A stretch of 64,000 nt of DNA from Acinetobacter sp. NIPH 298 (GTDB taxonomy: Bacteria; Pseudomonadota; Gammaproteobacteria; Pseudomonadales; Moraxellaceae): contig NZ_KB850055.1 in assembly GCF_000369505.1 (NCBI RefSeq), positions 1,517,706 through 1,581,705 on the forward strand, in the 5' to 3' direction. Every line of letters begins with the position of its first letter. Position 1 is the stretch's first letter. The notes beneath the pieces are model-generated. The model ran no database searches, was not told where the DNA came from, and saw only the letters and a list, made by a program, of their open reading frames with translations. The position numbers were made by a program, and so were the translations under genes. This document shows, in pieces, positions 34,210 to 43,467 of the stretch.

Positions 34210-36915
34210 TTAAAGTTGTGATCCAATAAAGAAGTGCAGTCGAATTGGGCGGTTTTCATTAGAAATACCCGATGCAACATCCAAACGAATCGGACCAATT
34301 GGAGATCTCCAACGGATACCAACACCTACACTATATTCAGTTGGATTACTAAAATCTTTATCAAAAGCATTACCAAAGTCAGAAAAAACTGCAGCACGCC
34401 AACCATCTTTAAATTGATAGTTATATTCTAACGATCCAACACCTAACGCCTGCCCACCAATCTTATATCCATCTATTTCTGGGGATAGACTTTTATAATC
34501 GAATCCACGTAAAGATTGATCACCACCCGTAAAGAAACGCAAATTATAAGGGACTTTATTAAAATCATCGGTAAAAATATAACTTGCATCGCCACGCCCG
34601 ACAAATTGATGATTGTCATTTTCGCCTAGCGAGTAAATAAATCTCCAACCTGCTCCCAGTATCGCCATATTGGCATCTGAAAGGAGTGACTCAGATCCTA
34701 ATTCGAGTTTATAAATTTGTTTAAAGCCTTTGGTTGGATTTAAACGAGTATTCGTATTTGTCTTAGAAATTTCATAACCTAAGAGTAACGATTGTTGCTC
34801 AGAGTTTGTACCTGCTGCTTTAAAGGCATCTGGTAACTCCGAAATATCAACATTCCCTTTTTCAGTTAAGCGGTCTAAGCGATAGCGCAATCCAAAAGTA
34901 TGCTGCCAATTTCCAAGTGGATTCTTAATTACACGTTCACCACCAAGTACAGCAGACTCAACTAACAAACCGATGTTAGGACCGATGTCATCTCGAGTTT
35001 CACGCTCATAACCTCCGACAAGGTTAAAGTAGTCATTGAGTGGATGCTTATAAGGGATGCTATAACGTCCATCAATAGACTGGCGTATTTCCGAAACCTC
35101 GATGTTGGCATCAAAAGCATGACCATGTTTATTGACTATTGCACGACGATACTGAGAACGAATACGCGCTCCAGTGTCCGTACCATAACCCACACCTGTT
35201 TCAATACTATTTAACCGATCGGCATTTAAGGTGACTACAACTGGAATCTTTTTATCCAAACGCGCTTGTTCTTCTTGTTGCTGCCGCTCTTGATTGTCAT
35301 CCTGTACGCTTGGCATCGAACGTGCCAAAGAATAAGCTTGTGCTGGTTCACTCCCTGAGAACTGGGACTCATCTACAACATCTTGGGTGACTTCTTCGGC
35401 AGAGGTCACTTTCTGTCGCGCTAAGTCAGCTTTTTGCTGTGTATTTAAGAGCTGAGATTGCTCGATACGTTGTTGATCGACCAATGCTTGCAAGTCAGGC
35501 GGTAACTCTAAAGGCGGTTGGTTCAGATCTGGTTTAATGGTATCGACCAACGTGTAATTAAAATAACGCGTATTGGTTAGGTTATTTGCTAAAAGATTAA
35601 CCCGCCAAAAAGCATAATCATCACCCTCTTTCCAAGGCACGAGGCTGTCGAGCACTTTTTGTGTCAGTGGTAATGGCTTGCTCGGATCACTCATTTTATA
35701 TTGGACTTGTTTGAGTTTATAGCGGTCGCCTGTTTCATACTTTAAATTAATTTCTGCTGTTTTCTCAGGCTGGCTAATTTTAACGTCATGTAATCGCCAA
35801 AATGCATCAAAGAAACCATTGTCTGACGCTGTTGTTGCAATTTTATTTTTGGTTGCCTCATATTTACCGTGATTGAAAATATCACCTTCATCCTGCTCAG
35901 GAATCAAACCAATAACTTGGAATTGAGGGACATTTTCACCCGCGCCAGTAAATTCAATATTTTGTTCTTTTATAAGAACGGGTTCATTTGGAACAACGTT
36001 CACTTTGACTTTGCTATCACTCAATTTCTCAAAGGTATAGGTTGAATCATAATAGCCGACTGCTTGCGCCGCTTGATTGGTCAATACTCTCAATTGAGGC
36101 AAAGCGACATTAAACTCCTCGAAAGCCTCCTGTGTAAAACTGGATAGCTTTGCTTTGATATTTGCAGCAAGCACAGGTGGAGCACCTGTCACATCCGCAC
36201 TAATACGCGGAATTCTGTCTGCACCGAGCAAATTTTCTGGGCGCAATCGATTCAAAACCCTTTTAAAGAACCCAACTTTTTCTTGCTCTTGATCTGTTTG
36301 CACCTGAAATTCAGACAATGTCTTACCTGATTCATTTGCTTCAACAATGATCTGGCTATCGGTTTGGATATCCTTCATCAATTGATCAATATTAATAGGT
36401 GCCTGACTGATCTCGGTGAGCTCAGTTTGTGTTGCTTCGTTGACTAAAATATCGGTGTTCTTCGAAGTGTCTGCTCGATGTGACTGTGCTTGATTTTTTG
36501 CGTCTTCGGCAACCTGAAAGATTTCATTCGCCATATTTTGATCAACAGTGATCACTGGCAAATTGTCTAAATTTTCATCCAAATCGATCGGCTGCAACAC
36601 ATCAATTTGATGTGCTGCCTGTTCTTGTTGTTTCAGTGCAGCCACACTGTCTTGTGCCGGATTGAAATTTTGTTGATCTATTTGAAAGGCTTGAATTGGG
36701 ATTTCTGGAGCAGGAATGCTTTTAACCTGATCTTTCATCCGCTCAATTGTTTGATTTTCAATCGCTTCGGCAACCTGATCTTCCGCATAAGCATTTGATA
36801 TAAAACAACTAATCAAAAAACCACTACAAATAAGTTTAGGAAAGCTCTGCATTTTAAAAATTAAATGCATAGAATGAACCAATGTTGACTGTTTAAACTT
36901 AGATTTAGATAGCAT
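34210..36915 (-). CDS. tamA: Outer-membrane assembly protein TamA (Omp85) with long disordered insertions
   Basis: An Omp85 protein of up to 901 aa. Order: signal peptide (ending SNAYA about residue 44), an acidic/Gln-rich low-complexity region (about 45-230), POTRA-like domains (about 237-460), a second Gln/Glu-rich insertion (about 461-555), the end of the POTRA region, then a 16-strand-type barrel ending in GSQL with FIGSQL as C-terminal strand. E. coli TamA is about 577 aa; the two extra segments account for the difference. The ATG at 36915 is used; an ATG at residue 22 (MQSFPKLICSGF) would give a more usual signal peptide. Operon with tamB. Confidence 0.88.
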   Translation of the reverse strand: MLSKSKFKQSTLVHSMHLIFKMQSFPKLICSGFLISCFISNAYAEDQVAEAIENQTIERMKDQVKSIPAPEIPIQAFQIDQQNFNPAQDSVAALKQQEQAAHQIDVLQPIDLDENLDNLPVITVDQNMANEIFQVAEDAKNQAQSHRADTSKNTDILVNEATQTELTEISQAPINIDQLMKDIQTDSQIIVEANESGKTLSEFQVQTDQEQEKVGFFKRVLNRLRPENLLGADRIPRISADVTGAPPVLAANIKAKLSSFTQEAFEEFNVALPQLRVLTNQAAQAVGYYDSTYTFEKLSDSKVKVNVVPNEPVLIKEQNIEFTGAGENVPQFQVIGLIPEQDEGDIFNHGKYEATKNKIATTASDNGFFDAFWRLHDVKISQPEKTAEINLKYETGDRYKLKQVQYKMSDPSKPLPLTQKVLDSLVPWKEGDDYAFWRVNLLANNLTNTRYFNYTLVDTIKPDLNQPPLELPPDLQALVDQQRIEQSQLLNTQQKADLARQKVTSAEEVTQDVVDESQFSGSEPAQAYSLARSMPSVQDDNQERQQQEEQARLDKKIPVVVTLNADRLNSIETGVGYGTDTGARIRSQYRRAIVNKHGHAFDANIEVSEIRQSIDGRYSIPYKHPLNDYFNLVGGYERETRDDIGPNIGLLVESAVLGGERVIKNPLGNWQHTFGLRYRLDRLTEKGNVDISELPDAFKAAGTNSEQQSLLLGYEISKTNTNTRLNPTKGFKQIYKLELGSESLLSDANMAILGAGWRFIYSLGENDNHQFVGRGDASYIFTDDFNKVPYNLRFFTGGDQSLRGFDYKSLSPEIDGYKIGGQALGVGSLEYNYQFKDGWRAAVFSDFGNAFDKDFSNPTEYSVGVGIRWRSPIGPIRLDVASGISNENRPIRLHFFIGSQL

Positions 36916-37078
36916 GTAGTACTCTAAACTTACTTTTTAGATTTATCGTTTTTGATGGTTGAAAACCGCTTCAAATCTTTGATTTTTCATCCAATCAAAC
37001 ATGAAAGTATCATACATGTATTATTTAGTAAATTTACACTACGTCACATTTTTTTATAAATCACAATGAAGTGAACAC

Positions 37079-38401
37079 ATGATGAAACAAGATGAGCGCT
37101 TAATGACATCACGTCGGTTTGCCCCGATGTTTTTCACTCAATTTTTCGGCGCGCTGAATGATAATGTCTATAAGCAAGCCCTTCTTTTAGTCATTACTTA
37201 TGGTTGGATTCAACAACAAACCGCAGCCGTAAGTACACTCAATAATTTAGCTGCTTTACTGTTTATTTTGCCTTACTTTTTCTTTTCTGCAACTGCTGGT
37301 CAAGTTGCTGATAAATATGAAAGATCACAGCTCGTCCGTTTGCTTAAGCTACTTGAAATCGTGATTATGCTGATCGGTACCGCAGGTTTCTTGCTCGGTA
37401 ACTTGTGGCTACTGTTATTGGCTCTTTTTCTAATGGGAACACATTCAACCTGTTTTGGCCCAATCAAATACGCCATTCTCCCTGAAATATTAAAGCCAAA
37501 TGAACTCATGTCAGGAAATGCGCTATTCCAGTCAGGTACATCTATCGCCATTTTATTCGGGATGATCTTGGGTGGCGCTGTGATTGCAACCTCTGCAGGC
37601 AATTTATTGTGGATTAGTATTACGGTTGTTACGATTGCTTGCTTAGGCTATTTGTGTAGTCGATTTATTCTCCCGCAAAAAGTTGCAGCGCCAGATTTAA
37701 AAATAGACTGGAATTTTCTCCGTACAAGCCTGCAAACGGTAAAATACGCGAAAAGTATTCCTGTTATTTTTATGATTCTGCTCGGTAACTCTTGGTATTG
37801 GTTTTATGGGGCGACTTATTTAACTCAGATTCCACAGCTCACTCAACAGAATCTTCATGCTTCAGAGAATGTTGTCAGCTTACTACTCACCTTTTTCTCT
37901 GTCGGTATTGGTGTCGGTTCTTTACTATGTAGACGAATTGGTGGAACTGACATTAATATCAAAATGGTTCCTTATGGCGCGATTGGTTTAACCGTTTTCG
38001 CGCTTTATTTGGCTGCTAGCTTAGCGTTTGTACCAGAACGCACAGGTGAACTGCTGAGCTTAAAAGATGTCTTTACCGAAGGTGCTGTGTATTATCATGT
38101 TATGCTTGCAGTCACTTTGCTTGGCATTAGCGGTGGATTCTATATCGTCCCCTTATATGCAATGATGCAAGCCTATTCACCACGCTCTCATCGTGCTCGA
38201 GTTGTTGCTGCAAATAACATTCTGAATGCTATATTTATGGTCTCTTCAGCAATTTTCTCAATTTTAATCTTAAGCATCTTAAAAATTGATATTAAAATAT
38301 TATTTACGATTACTGCGGTTTTAAGTGCAATTTATTCATTCTGGTTATTAAAACGCCTAAAACCTTTATTGGAAAACGCTCCCAATACTTTAGAGGATTA
38401 A
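37079..38401 (+). CDS. lplT: MFS transporter, LplT-like lysophospholipid transporter
   Basis: A 440-aa major facilitator with about 12 helices. The start MTSRRFAPMFFTQFFGALNDN and THSTCFGPIKYAILPE match the LplT group, which flips lysophospholipids across the inner membrane for re-acylation. In E. coli lplT is next to aas; here no acyltransferase gene is adjacent, so only the transporter identity is proposed. It is divergent from tamA and is followed after three bases by coq7. Confidence 0.75.
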   Translation: MMKQDERLMTSRRFAPMFFTQFFGALNDNVYKQALLLVITYGWIQQQTAAVSTLNNLAALLFILPYFFFSATAGQVADKYERSQLVRLLKLLEIVIMLIGTAGFLLGNLWLLLLALFLMGTHSTCFGPIKYAILPEILKPNELMSGNALFQSGTSIAILFGMILGGAVIATSAGNLLWISITVVTIACLGYLCSRFILPQKVAAPDLKIDWNFLRTSLQTVKYAKSIPVIFMILLGNSWYWFYGATYLTQIPQLTQQNLHASENVVSLLLTFFSVGIGVGSLLCRRIGGTDINIKMVPYGAIGLTVFALYLAASLAFVPERTGELLSLKDVFTEGAVYYHVMLAVTLLGISGGFYIVPLYAMMQAYSPRSHRARVVAANNILNAIFMVSSAIFSILILSILKIDIKILFTITAVLSAIYSFWLLKRLKPLLENAPNTLED

Positions 38402-38404
38402 TCT

Positions 38405-39043
38405 ATGCGTCAGTACACAGGTCTCGACCAACTCATTAACTCCTTTGACCAAGCATTACGCAGTTTAGTTCCGGGTGCGACCGCCTCTCAGCGCGCCAAT
38501 CCTGCACATAACGAAGCTGCACAATTATGCGTCAGCGATGCACGCCATGTCGCGGGTTTAATGCGGGTAAACCATAGTGGTGAAGTATGCGCACAAGCGC
38601 TTTATCACGGTCAGGCATTGACGGCAAAACTTCCACATGTCCGTAAAGAAATGCAACATGCTGCGATTGAAGAACAAGACCATTTAGCTTGGTGCGAGGA
38701 TCGCTTAAAAGAGTTGGATAGTCATACCAGTGTCTTAAACCCAATATGGTATGGGTTATCTTATGGCATGGGCGCAATCGCTGGAATTGCAGGTGATAAA
38801 TACAGTTTAGGGTTCGTCGCGGAAACTGAGCGCCAAGTCAGTCAACATTTGCAAGAGCATCTTCAACAACTACCTGAACACGATGACCGTTCCCGTAAGA
38901 TCTTAGAGCAAATGAATGAGGATGAGTTACAGCATCGCGACACCGCATTACAAGCAGGTGGCGTTGTTGAACTACCAGCGCCTGTGCGTATCACCATGAC
39001 CGCCATTTCAAAATTGATGACTAAAACCAGTTATTATTTATAA
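38405..39043 (+). CDS. coq7: 3-demethoxyubiquinol 3-hydroxylase Coq7
   Basis: A 212-aa diiron hydroxylase of ubiquinone biosynthesis. The duplicated Glu/His ligand motifs are present: MRVNHSGEVCAQALY, EEQDHLAWCEDRL and a later ETERQVSQHLQEHL followed by DELQHRDTALQAGG. It starts three bases after the lplT-like stop and is probably co-transcribed. It is a full-length Coq7-type protein, the alternative to UbiF in E. coli. Confidence 0.95.
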   Translation: MRQYTGLDQLINSFDQALRSLVPGATASQRANPAHNEAAQLCVSDARHVAGLMRVNHSGEVCAQALYHGQALTAKLPHVRKEMQHAAIEEQDHLAWCEDRLKELDSHTSVLNPIWYGLSYGMGAIAGIAGDKYSLGFVAETERQVSQHLQEHLQQLPEHDDRSRKILEQMNEDELQHRDTALQAGGVVELPAPVRITMTAISKLMTKTSYYL

Positions 39044-39054
39044 ATTTTAGACTT

Positions 39055-39083
39055 GGGAATTGTGAAATCATAATTCCCCTATT
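39055..39083 (+). terminator. coq7 terminator
   Basis: Arms GGGAATT and AATTCCC around a 10-base loop with a short T-run (CTATTTTTT) to the right. Confidence 0.7.
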
Positions 39084-39104
39084 TTTTCAAAACTTTAAGT
39101 AATT

Positions 39105-39560
39105 TTATTTAAATACAATTTTTCCCTTATCTTTTGAATAACGATCATACCAAAAACTTTGAGATTGCTTTTCTGTATCTGTAAAAATCGTATAGTTAAT
39201 TTTTCCTTGCCTAAAACTGATTTGATCACGATTTTTTACAGCTATAACTCTTAGATCATTTACCCAAATACGCTGTTGCTGATCAATTTTGATCCGAGCT
39301 AAAGATGTTCCATCTCGTCGTTCAGCGATCCACTGCGGCTGGCTTATTGATGTATTTTGATCAGTGACCACGGTACTAGATTGAACGAATCCAGCTTTGA
39401 TATTTTCTTCTTTAGTTTTGCTAATATCACAGCCTTGTAATTCACTTAATTGTGTACAGCCTGAAAATTCCAGTTGTTGTCTATATTTGGCATCGATTGC
39501 ATAAGCAGAATTCATAACGCCACAGGAGATAAGACCAGCAATCATCAGCTTCATTTGCAT
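39105..39560 (-). CDS. Exported protein of unknown function
   Basis: A 151-aa protein with a Sec signal peptide (MQMKLMIAGLISCGVMNSAYA, cut before IDAKY) and a mature part with two Cys near the N-terminus (GCTQLSELQGC), likely a disulfide. The rest is beta-rich with Lys/Gln. I recognise no family. It is a monocistronic minus-strand gene between coq7 and the DUF2799 lipoprotein. Confidence 0.7.
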   Translation of the reverse strand: MQMKLMIAGLISCGVMNSAYAIDAKYRQQLEFSGCTQLSELQGCDISKTKEENIKAGFVQSSTVVTDQNTSISQPQWIAERRDGTSLARIKIDQQQRIWVNDLRVIAVKNRDQISFRQGKINYTIFTDTEKQSQSFWYDRYSKDKGKIVFK

Positions 39561-39650
39561 AGTGCACCCTTGTATGTTCTATTCATCAATTATTTATTTA
39601 AACATCAATCATATAATAGGTCTGTAATTTAAATGTTGACTCTAAAAGTA

Positions 39651-39684
39651 AAAAAAGCCTATGAAATAAACCATAGGCTTTTTT
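39651..39684. terminator. Bidirectional terminator
   Basis: Arms AAAAAAGCCTATG and CATAGGCTTTTTT (13 bases each) with an 8-base loop. It lies just downstream of the DUF2799 gene. Confidence 0.9.
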
Positions 39685-39699
39685 AGAAATTGTTCGTAA

Positions 39700-40251
39700 T
39701 TAGTTTAAACCATGCTCTGCTTTAAAGCGCTCTAAGTTTCGAACTGCATCGTGATAGCGTGATTGCACCCGACTACTATTTATTCTTAAATCATATAAAC
39801 GCTTTTTATAATCATCACGATCCTTAATCGATAGATCTTTGCGCTCCAATTCTTTGAGATAATGATTTATGTCAGTTTGTGAACGATTGAATTCTGAGTC
39901 TGCTTGATAGTAAGCATTTGCAACTTGGTAATAATTACGCAATGACTCTCGTTTTTCGATTGGACAAACCCTAAAATCACCACGACCATCTAATGCTTCA
40001 TTAAAAATGGTCTCAGGTCGACAATAATAACCCAAGCCTTTCTGATAACCTTTTTCATATAAGCTTTGATTTGGAACAACATTGGCTTTTTGACAAGATG
40101 AATAATATTTATCTAAACGAGATGCATGCCCAGCCGAACCATCTTTCTCACCGACATTAAACCAATTTGCTGTTTTACATTGCTCAACACTCATTGACGC
40201 ACAGCCAGAAAGTAAAACCGCCAAAGTGAAACCGAGTAAAATAGTCTTCAT
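39700..40251 (-). CDS. DUF2799 family lipoprotein
   Basis: A 183-aa lipoprotein (signal MKTILLGFTLAVLLSGC) with the DUF2799 hallmark ANWFNVGEKDGSAGHAS, then YEKGYQKGLGYYCRPE and a helical C-terminus (about 120-183). The family is widespread in Proteobacteria with unknown function. It sits downstream of folK in the same orientation but across a 38-base gap, so it could be read through. Confidence 0.85.
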   Translation of the reverse strand: MKTILLGFTLAVLLSGCASMSVEQCKTANWFNVGEKDGSAGHASRLDKYYSSCQKANVVPNQSLYEKGYQKGLGYYCRPETIFNEALDGRGDFRVCPIEKRESLRNYYQVANAYYQADSEFNRSQTDINHYLKELERKDLSIKDRDDYKKRLYDLRINSSRVQSRYHDAVRNLERFKAEHGLN

Positions 40252-40289
40252 AAAGCGCTTCCTAATTATTCGCTATTATTTATAAAAAA

Positions 40290-40724
40290 TTATATTGTAA
40301 TGACAGGATACTGTATATTTTGGTCATAACTTAATGCAGTTTGCTGCCATAAATCGCTTAAAGGAATTTTTACGTCTAATGCTAATGGTAACTTTTTTGG
40401 ATTAAATTGCATATTGTCTAAAGTATTGCCCCAGGCAATTACATCGATATCTAAACTGATATGGTGCGATGGACGAATACGCCCCGATTGCGTTTCAAAT
40501 TTTTTGAGTATCTCTATTATTTCATCAACAGGCAGATGGCTTTGCAATAAACATGCTGAGTTCCAATAATCAGCACCAATCCCATCACGACATGGGATTT
40601 GATAAATCGGAGAAAACTTCACCGTACCTAAATCTGCAAGTTGAGTATAAGCAAAAGTAAAATTTTGCTGTTGCTGAACATTACTCGCCAGTGCGAGCGC
40701 AAAAATCGTTTCTGTTGCGTTCAA
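40290..40724 (-). CDS. folK: 2-amino-4-hydroxy-6-hydroxymethyldihydropteridine pyrophosphokinase
   Basis: Folate biosynthesis kinase that pyrophosphorylates the pterin from FolB. Recognisable: ALASNVQQQQN (the usual GSN region is relaxed) and the Mg-site block HHISLDIDVIAWG. At 144 aa it is short relative to E. coli FolK (159). It starts with TTG at 40724, supported by AGGAA eight bases upstream, and overlaps folB by 44 bases, so the pair is translationally coupled. Confidence 0.85.
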   Translation of the reverse strand: MNATETIFALALASNVQQQQNFTFAYTQLADLGTVKFSPIYQIPCRDGIGADYWNSACLLQSHLPVDEIIEILKKFETQSGRIRPSHHISLDIDVIAWGNTLDNMQFNPKKLPLALDVKIPLSDLWQQTALSYDQNIQYPVITI

Positions 40725-41061
40725 GACGAATTCCTACTGCTTGAGCTTGTGCAATGATTGCAGGTTTGCGAATCGTGATAATAATAGATTCGACTGAAGG
40801 GAAAGTAGAAAATAAACGATCAAGTACTAACTGAGCCGCATGCTCAATGAGTTTGGGTTGAGCTTGTTGAATCACTTCGGCTGCAAGTTCACAAATTTGA
40901 GCATAGTTAAGAGTATCATCTAACTCATCAGAGTTTGCAGCCTGACTGAGATCATTATGAATGGTGAGATCTAACATCAAAGGTTGAATAATTTGGCGCT
41001 CCCAGTTGAAACAACCAATGACCGTATCAACCTTTAATCCTTCAATAATAATGGCATCCAT
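40681..41061 (-). CDS. folB: Dihydroneopterin aldolase
   Basis: A 126-aa enzyme that cleaves dihydroneopterin in folate synthesis. The typical start MDAIIIEGLKVDTVIGCFNWERQ and the Glu/Lys block of FolB (LNYAQICELAAE, then IRKPAIIAQAQAVGIRLER) are visible. It is followed by folK and preceded, at a 29-base gap, by the UbiB-like gene, forming one minus-strand operon. Confidence 0.92.
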   Translation of the reverse strand: MDAIIIEGLKVDTVIGCFNWERQIIQPLMLDLTIHNDLSQAANSDELDDTLNYAQICELAAEVIQQAQPKLIEHAAQLVLDRLFSTFPSVESIIITIRKPAIIAQAQAVGIRLERNRNDFCARTGE

Positions 41062-41090
41062 AATGACCTAGTAATGAACCGATAAATAAA

Positions 41091-42389
41091 TTAATGCTTT
41101 AAAAACGAAGCAGGTTCGATATTGTGAACCATTTTCAGACGTTGGTCAGCATAAATATCGGTATATGGTGCAAGAATACGCATGAAACGATCAAAATATA
41201 ACATTTGCTTGAATAGTAAAGCGAAATCACGCGGGAATTTGATCCCATGACGCTCACCAACACCGATCATATCCATCATGATGTCATTCAAATCAGCAGG
41301 ATTTGAACTCAAAATTTCTTGAGGGTCAGCCAATAATACGCCGCTAAATAAACGTTCTAAATCATCAGCCAATACTTGTGTATCGATCTTTTTATTGGTC
41401 ATTCCCATCTTGAGCATGTTTTCAGCCATAGCGGTATAATTGGTATGCTGCAAAGCATCCATAAATGCCATACACGCTGTCCACACCGCAGGATTGAGTT
41501 GCCCAACAATACCAAAATCAATAAAACCAACACGCCCATCTTCAAGCAACATCAGATTGCCAGCATGCAGATCAGCATGGAAACTTTTACATAGCATTAA
41601 GCTACCGAACCAAGTGTTCATTGCTGTGATTAAAACTTGCGTTGGATCTTTTGCATATTGTTTAACAACATCAAAATCCGTTAATGACACACCGTACAAA
41701 CGCTGCATCGTTAAAACACGGCGTGTTGAAAACTGATGATAAACCTTTGGTGCAGTTGCAGCAGTATTGCCTGAAACATTGAGATATTGAACAAAATCAT
41801 CGAGATTTTGCGCTTCTTCAATAAAGTCGACTTCACGTACCATACGTGTTTTGATCTCATCTACAATTTCGGACAAAGATGCAAATTTAATCTTTGGAAC
41901 CGCTTTTTCTAGTAATTTTGCAGCCCAATGTACAACATTTAAGTCCGTATATAAGATGGTTTCAACCCCAGGCTTTTGTACTTTCAATACAACGTCTTCA
42001 CCTGTGACTAATTTAGCAGCATGTACTTGGGCAATTGATGCTGAAGCAAGCGGTTTTTCATCAATAAAACTAAAAATCTCATTGAGGTTTTTGCCCTCAA
42101 ACTCTTCAGCCAAAACGCCTTGAATATAACTAAATGGCAACGTTGGGGTTTGATCTAGACAACCTTGGAACTCTTGAACATATTCACGAGGAAATAAAGA
42201 TGGTGTACTGGCAATAAACTGCCCGAGCTTAATATAAGTTGAACCTAATGATTCAAAGGTTTCACGCATAAGTTTAGCGTTACTCGGTTTTTCGGTTGCA
42301 TATTTCACACCTGCTTGTGCCGCAACCATAACTGTCTCACCAATACGTGCAACAGAGCGTAGTCCATCAAATAAAATATTTCTTTTCAT
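41091..42389 (-). CDS. ABC1/UbiB-family atypical kinase
   Basis: A 432-aa ABC1 (ADCK/UbiB) protein. It has the family KxGQ region (STYIKLGQFIASTPSLFPREYV), the ASASIAQVHAAKL loop in place of a glycine-rich loop, the VVLKVQKPG lysine strand and the catalytic DLHAGNLML / VGFIDFG motifs. Such proteins support ubiquinone synthesis or lipid transport as ATPases. It is not the canonical ubiB context (no ubiE/ubiJ nearby), and it lacks the C-terminal membrane helices of UbiB, so I give no symbol. Confidence 0.85.
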   Translation of the reverse strand: MKRNILFDGLRSVARIGETVMVAAQAGVKYATEKPSNAKLMRETFESLGSTYIKLGQFIASTPSLFPREYVQEFQGCLDQTPTLPFSYIQGVLAEEFEGKNLNEIFSFIDEKPLASASIAQVHAAKLVTGEDVVLKVQKPGVETILYTDLNVVHWAAKLLEKAVPKIKFASLSEIVDEIKTRMVREVDFIEEAQNLDDFVQYLNVSGNTAATAPKVYHQFSTRRVLTMQRLYGVSLTDFDVVKQYAKDPTQVLITAMNTWFGSLMLCKSFHADLHAGNLMLLEDGRVGFIDFGIVGQLNPAVWTACMAFMDALQHTNYTAMAENMLKMGMTNKKIDTQVLADDLERLFSGVLLADPQEILSSNPADLNDIMMDMIGVGERHGIKFPRDFALLFKQMLYFDRFMRILAPYTDIYADQRLKMVHNIEPASFLKH

Positions 42390-42446
42390 AATCTTTCATT
42401 GTCTCGAAAATGGCATTAGTTTAGCAAAGTTTGCTGATATTACCGA

Positions 42447-43220
42447 TCAAGTTGCCTGACAAACTGGACAATTTGCATCTTTTTCAAATTGTAGAATGCG
42501 CTGTGAAAGGTTGAAACCATTCCAAAGTAACAGTTTTTGCTTGAGCGGTGTTAGACCCAAGCCTAGATAAAGTAAAGTGTGATGTGCTTGTAATGACGCT
42601 ATCATTACAGGTGTGGTCGCTAGTACCCCAGACTCAGCACAACGTAGGCCTTCATCAGCTTGCTGTTCTTTAGGAAATAGACATTCATAACAAGCTGAAT
42701 CGGTATCCACCATGAATAATTGTGCTTCAAAACCAATCGCAGACGCACTAATCAGTGGAACTTGCTGCTTTCTACAAGTTAAATTTACTAGATATCGGGT
42801 AGTAAAGTTATCACAACCATCTAAAACTACATCTTGATGCTGTACTAAATCATCAGCATTCGTTTCATCAAATCGTATATTTTGATAGTTGACTTGTATA
42901 TGTGGGTTAATATCTTGTAGATGTTTAGCTAGAACTTCTGCTTTGTAGTGTCCCAAATCATTTGAGGTAAACGCAATCTGTCGTTGTAGATTGCTCATTT
43001 CAATACTATCGGCATCAACAATCGTTATCTTTCCTACGCCCGCACGAGCAAGCAATTCAGCACTGGTACAACCGATACCCCCTGCACCGACAATCAGAAC
43101 ATTAGCAAGTTTCAGCTTTTCTTGTGCTTCGATATCCCAACCATCCAACAGAATCTGACGACTATATAGATGCATCTCATCGTCACTCAGTTCAAATGCA
43201 TTTTCTTGATGGTCAGACAC
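42447..43220 (-). CDS. moeB: ThiF/MoeB-family adenylyltransferase
   Basis: An E1-like enzyme that adenylates the C-terminus of a small sulfur carrier (MoaD or ThiS). The ATP motif is GAGGIGCTSAELLARAGVG, the Arg loop is NLQRQIAF, and CxxC pairs (CYEC and CPVC) form the zinc site; the active Cys is expected in CAESGVL. The GTG at 43220 (GAGAAG upstream) gives about 257 aa; a GTG at 43244 adds eight residues. No moaD or thiS is adjacent, so MoeB versus ThiF is a guess. It lies at the left edge of the CRISPR leader. Confidence 0.85.
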   Translation of the reverse strand: MSDHQENAFELSDDEMHLYSRQILLDGWDIEAQEKLKLANVLIVGAGGIGCTSAELLARAGVGKITIVDADSIEMSNLQRQIAFTSNDLGHYKAEVLAKHLQDINPHIQVNYQNIRFDETNADDLVQHQDVVLDGCDNFTTRYLVNLTCRKQQVPLISASAIGFEAQLFMVDTDSACYECLFPKEQQADEGLRCAESGVLATTPVMIASLQAHHTLLYLGLGLTPLKQKLLLWNGFNLSQRILQFEKDANCPVCQAT

Positions 43221-43244
43221 GTTCTTTCTTCTCAAATGAATCAC

Positions 43245-43467
43245 TTATTCTTGATTTTAAATGTGCAAAATGATTTAGCAAAGAAATAAGTGTTATATCT
43301 TCAATGATTTTACTTTGACAAACTCACACTTTTACCCCAATATTTTTATTATTCTTTAACAGCCTAATAAAATCAATAAGTTACGATACAGTGTAAAAAC
43401 TTTGGGTATTTACATAAATTAGCGTTCAACTTTATGTTTTTGCTTAATTTATTTATGCTATTTTATA
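43245..43467 (+). promoter_or_regulatory. CRISPR leader with IHF-like site
   Basis: An AT-rich non-coding stretch between moeB and the first repeat, opposite the end with the degenerate repeat, so it is the leader side. AATCAATAAGTTA at 43371-43383 matches the IHF consensus WATCAANNNNTTR at every position, 85 bases before repeat 1. IHF-assisted spacer integration is known for type I-F and I-E leaders. No cas gene is in it. Confidence 0.75.
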
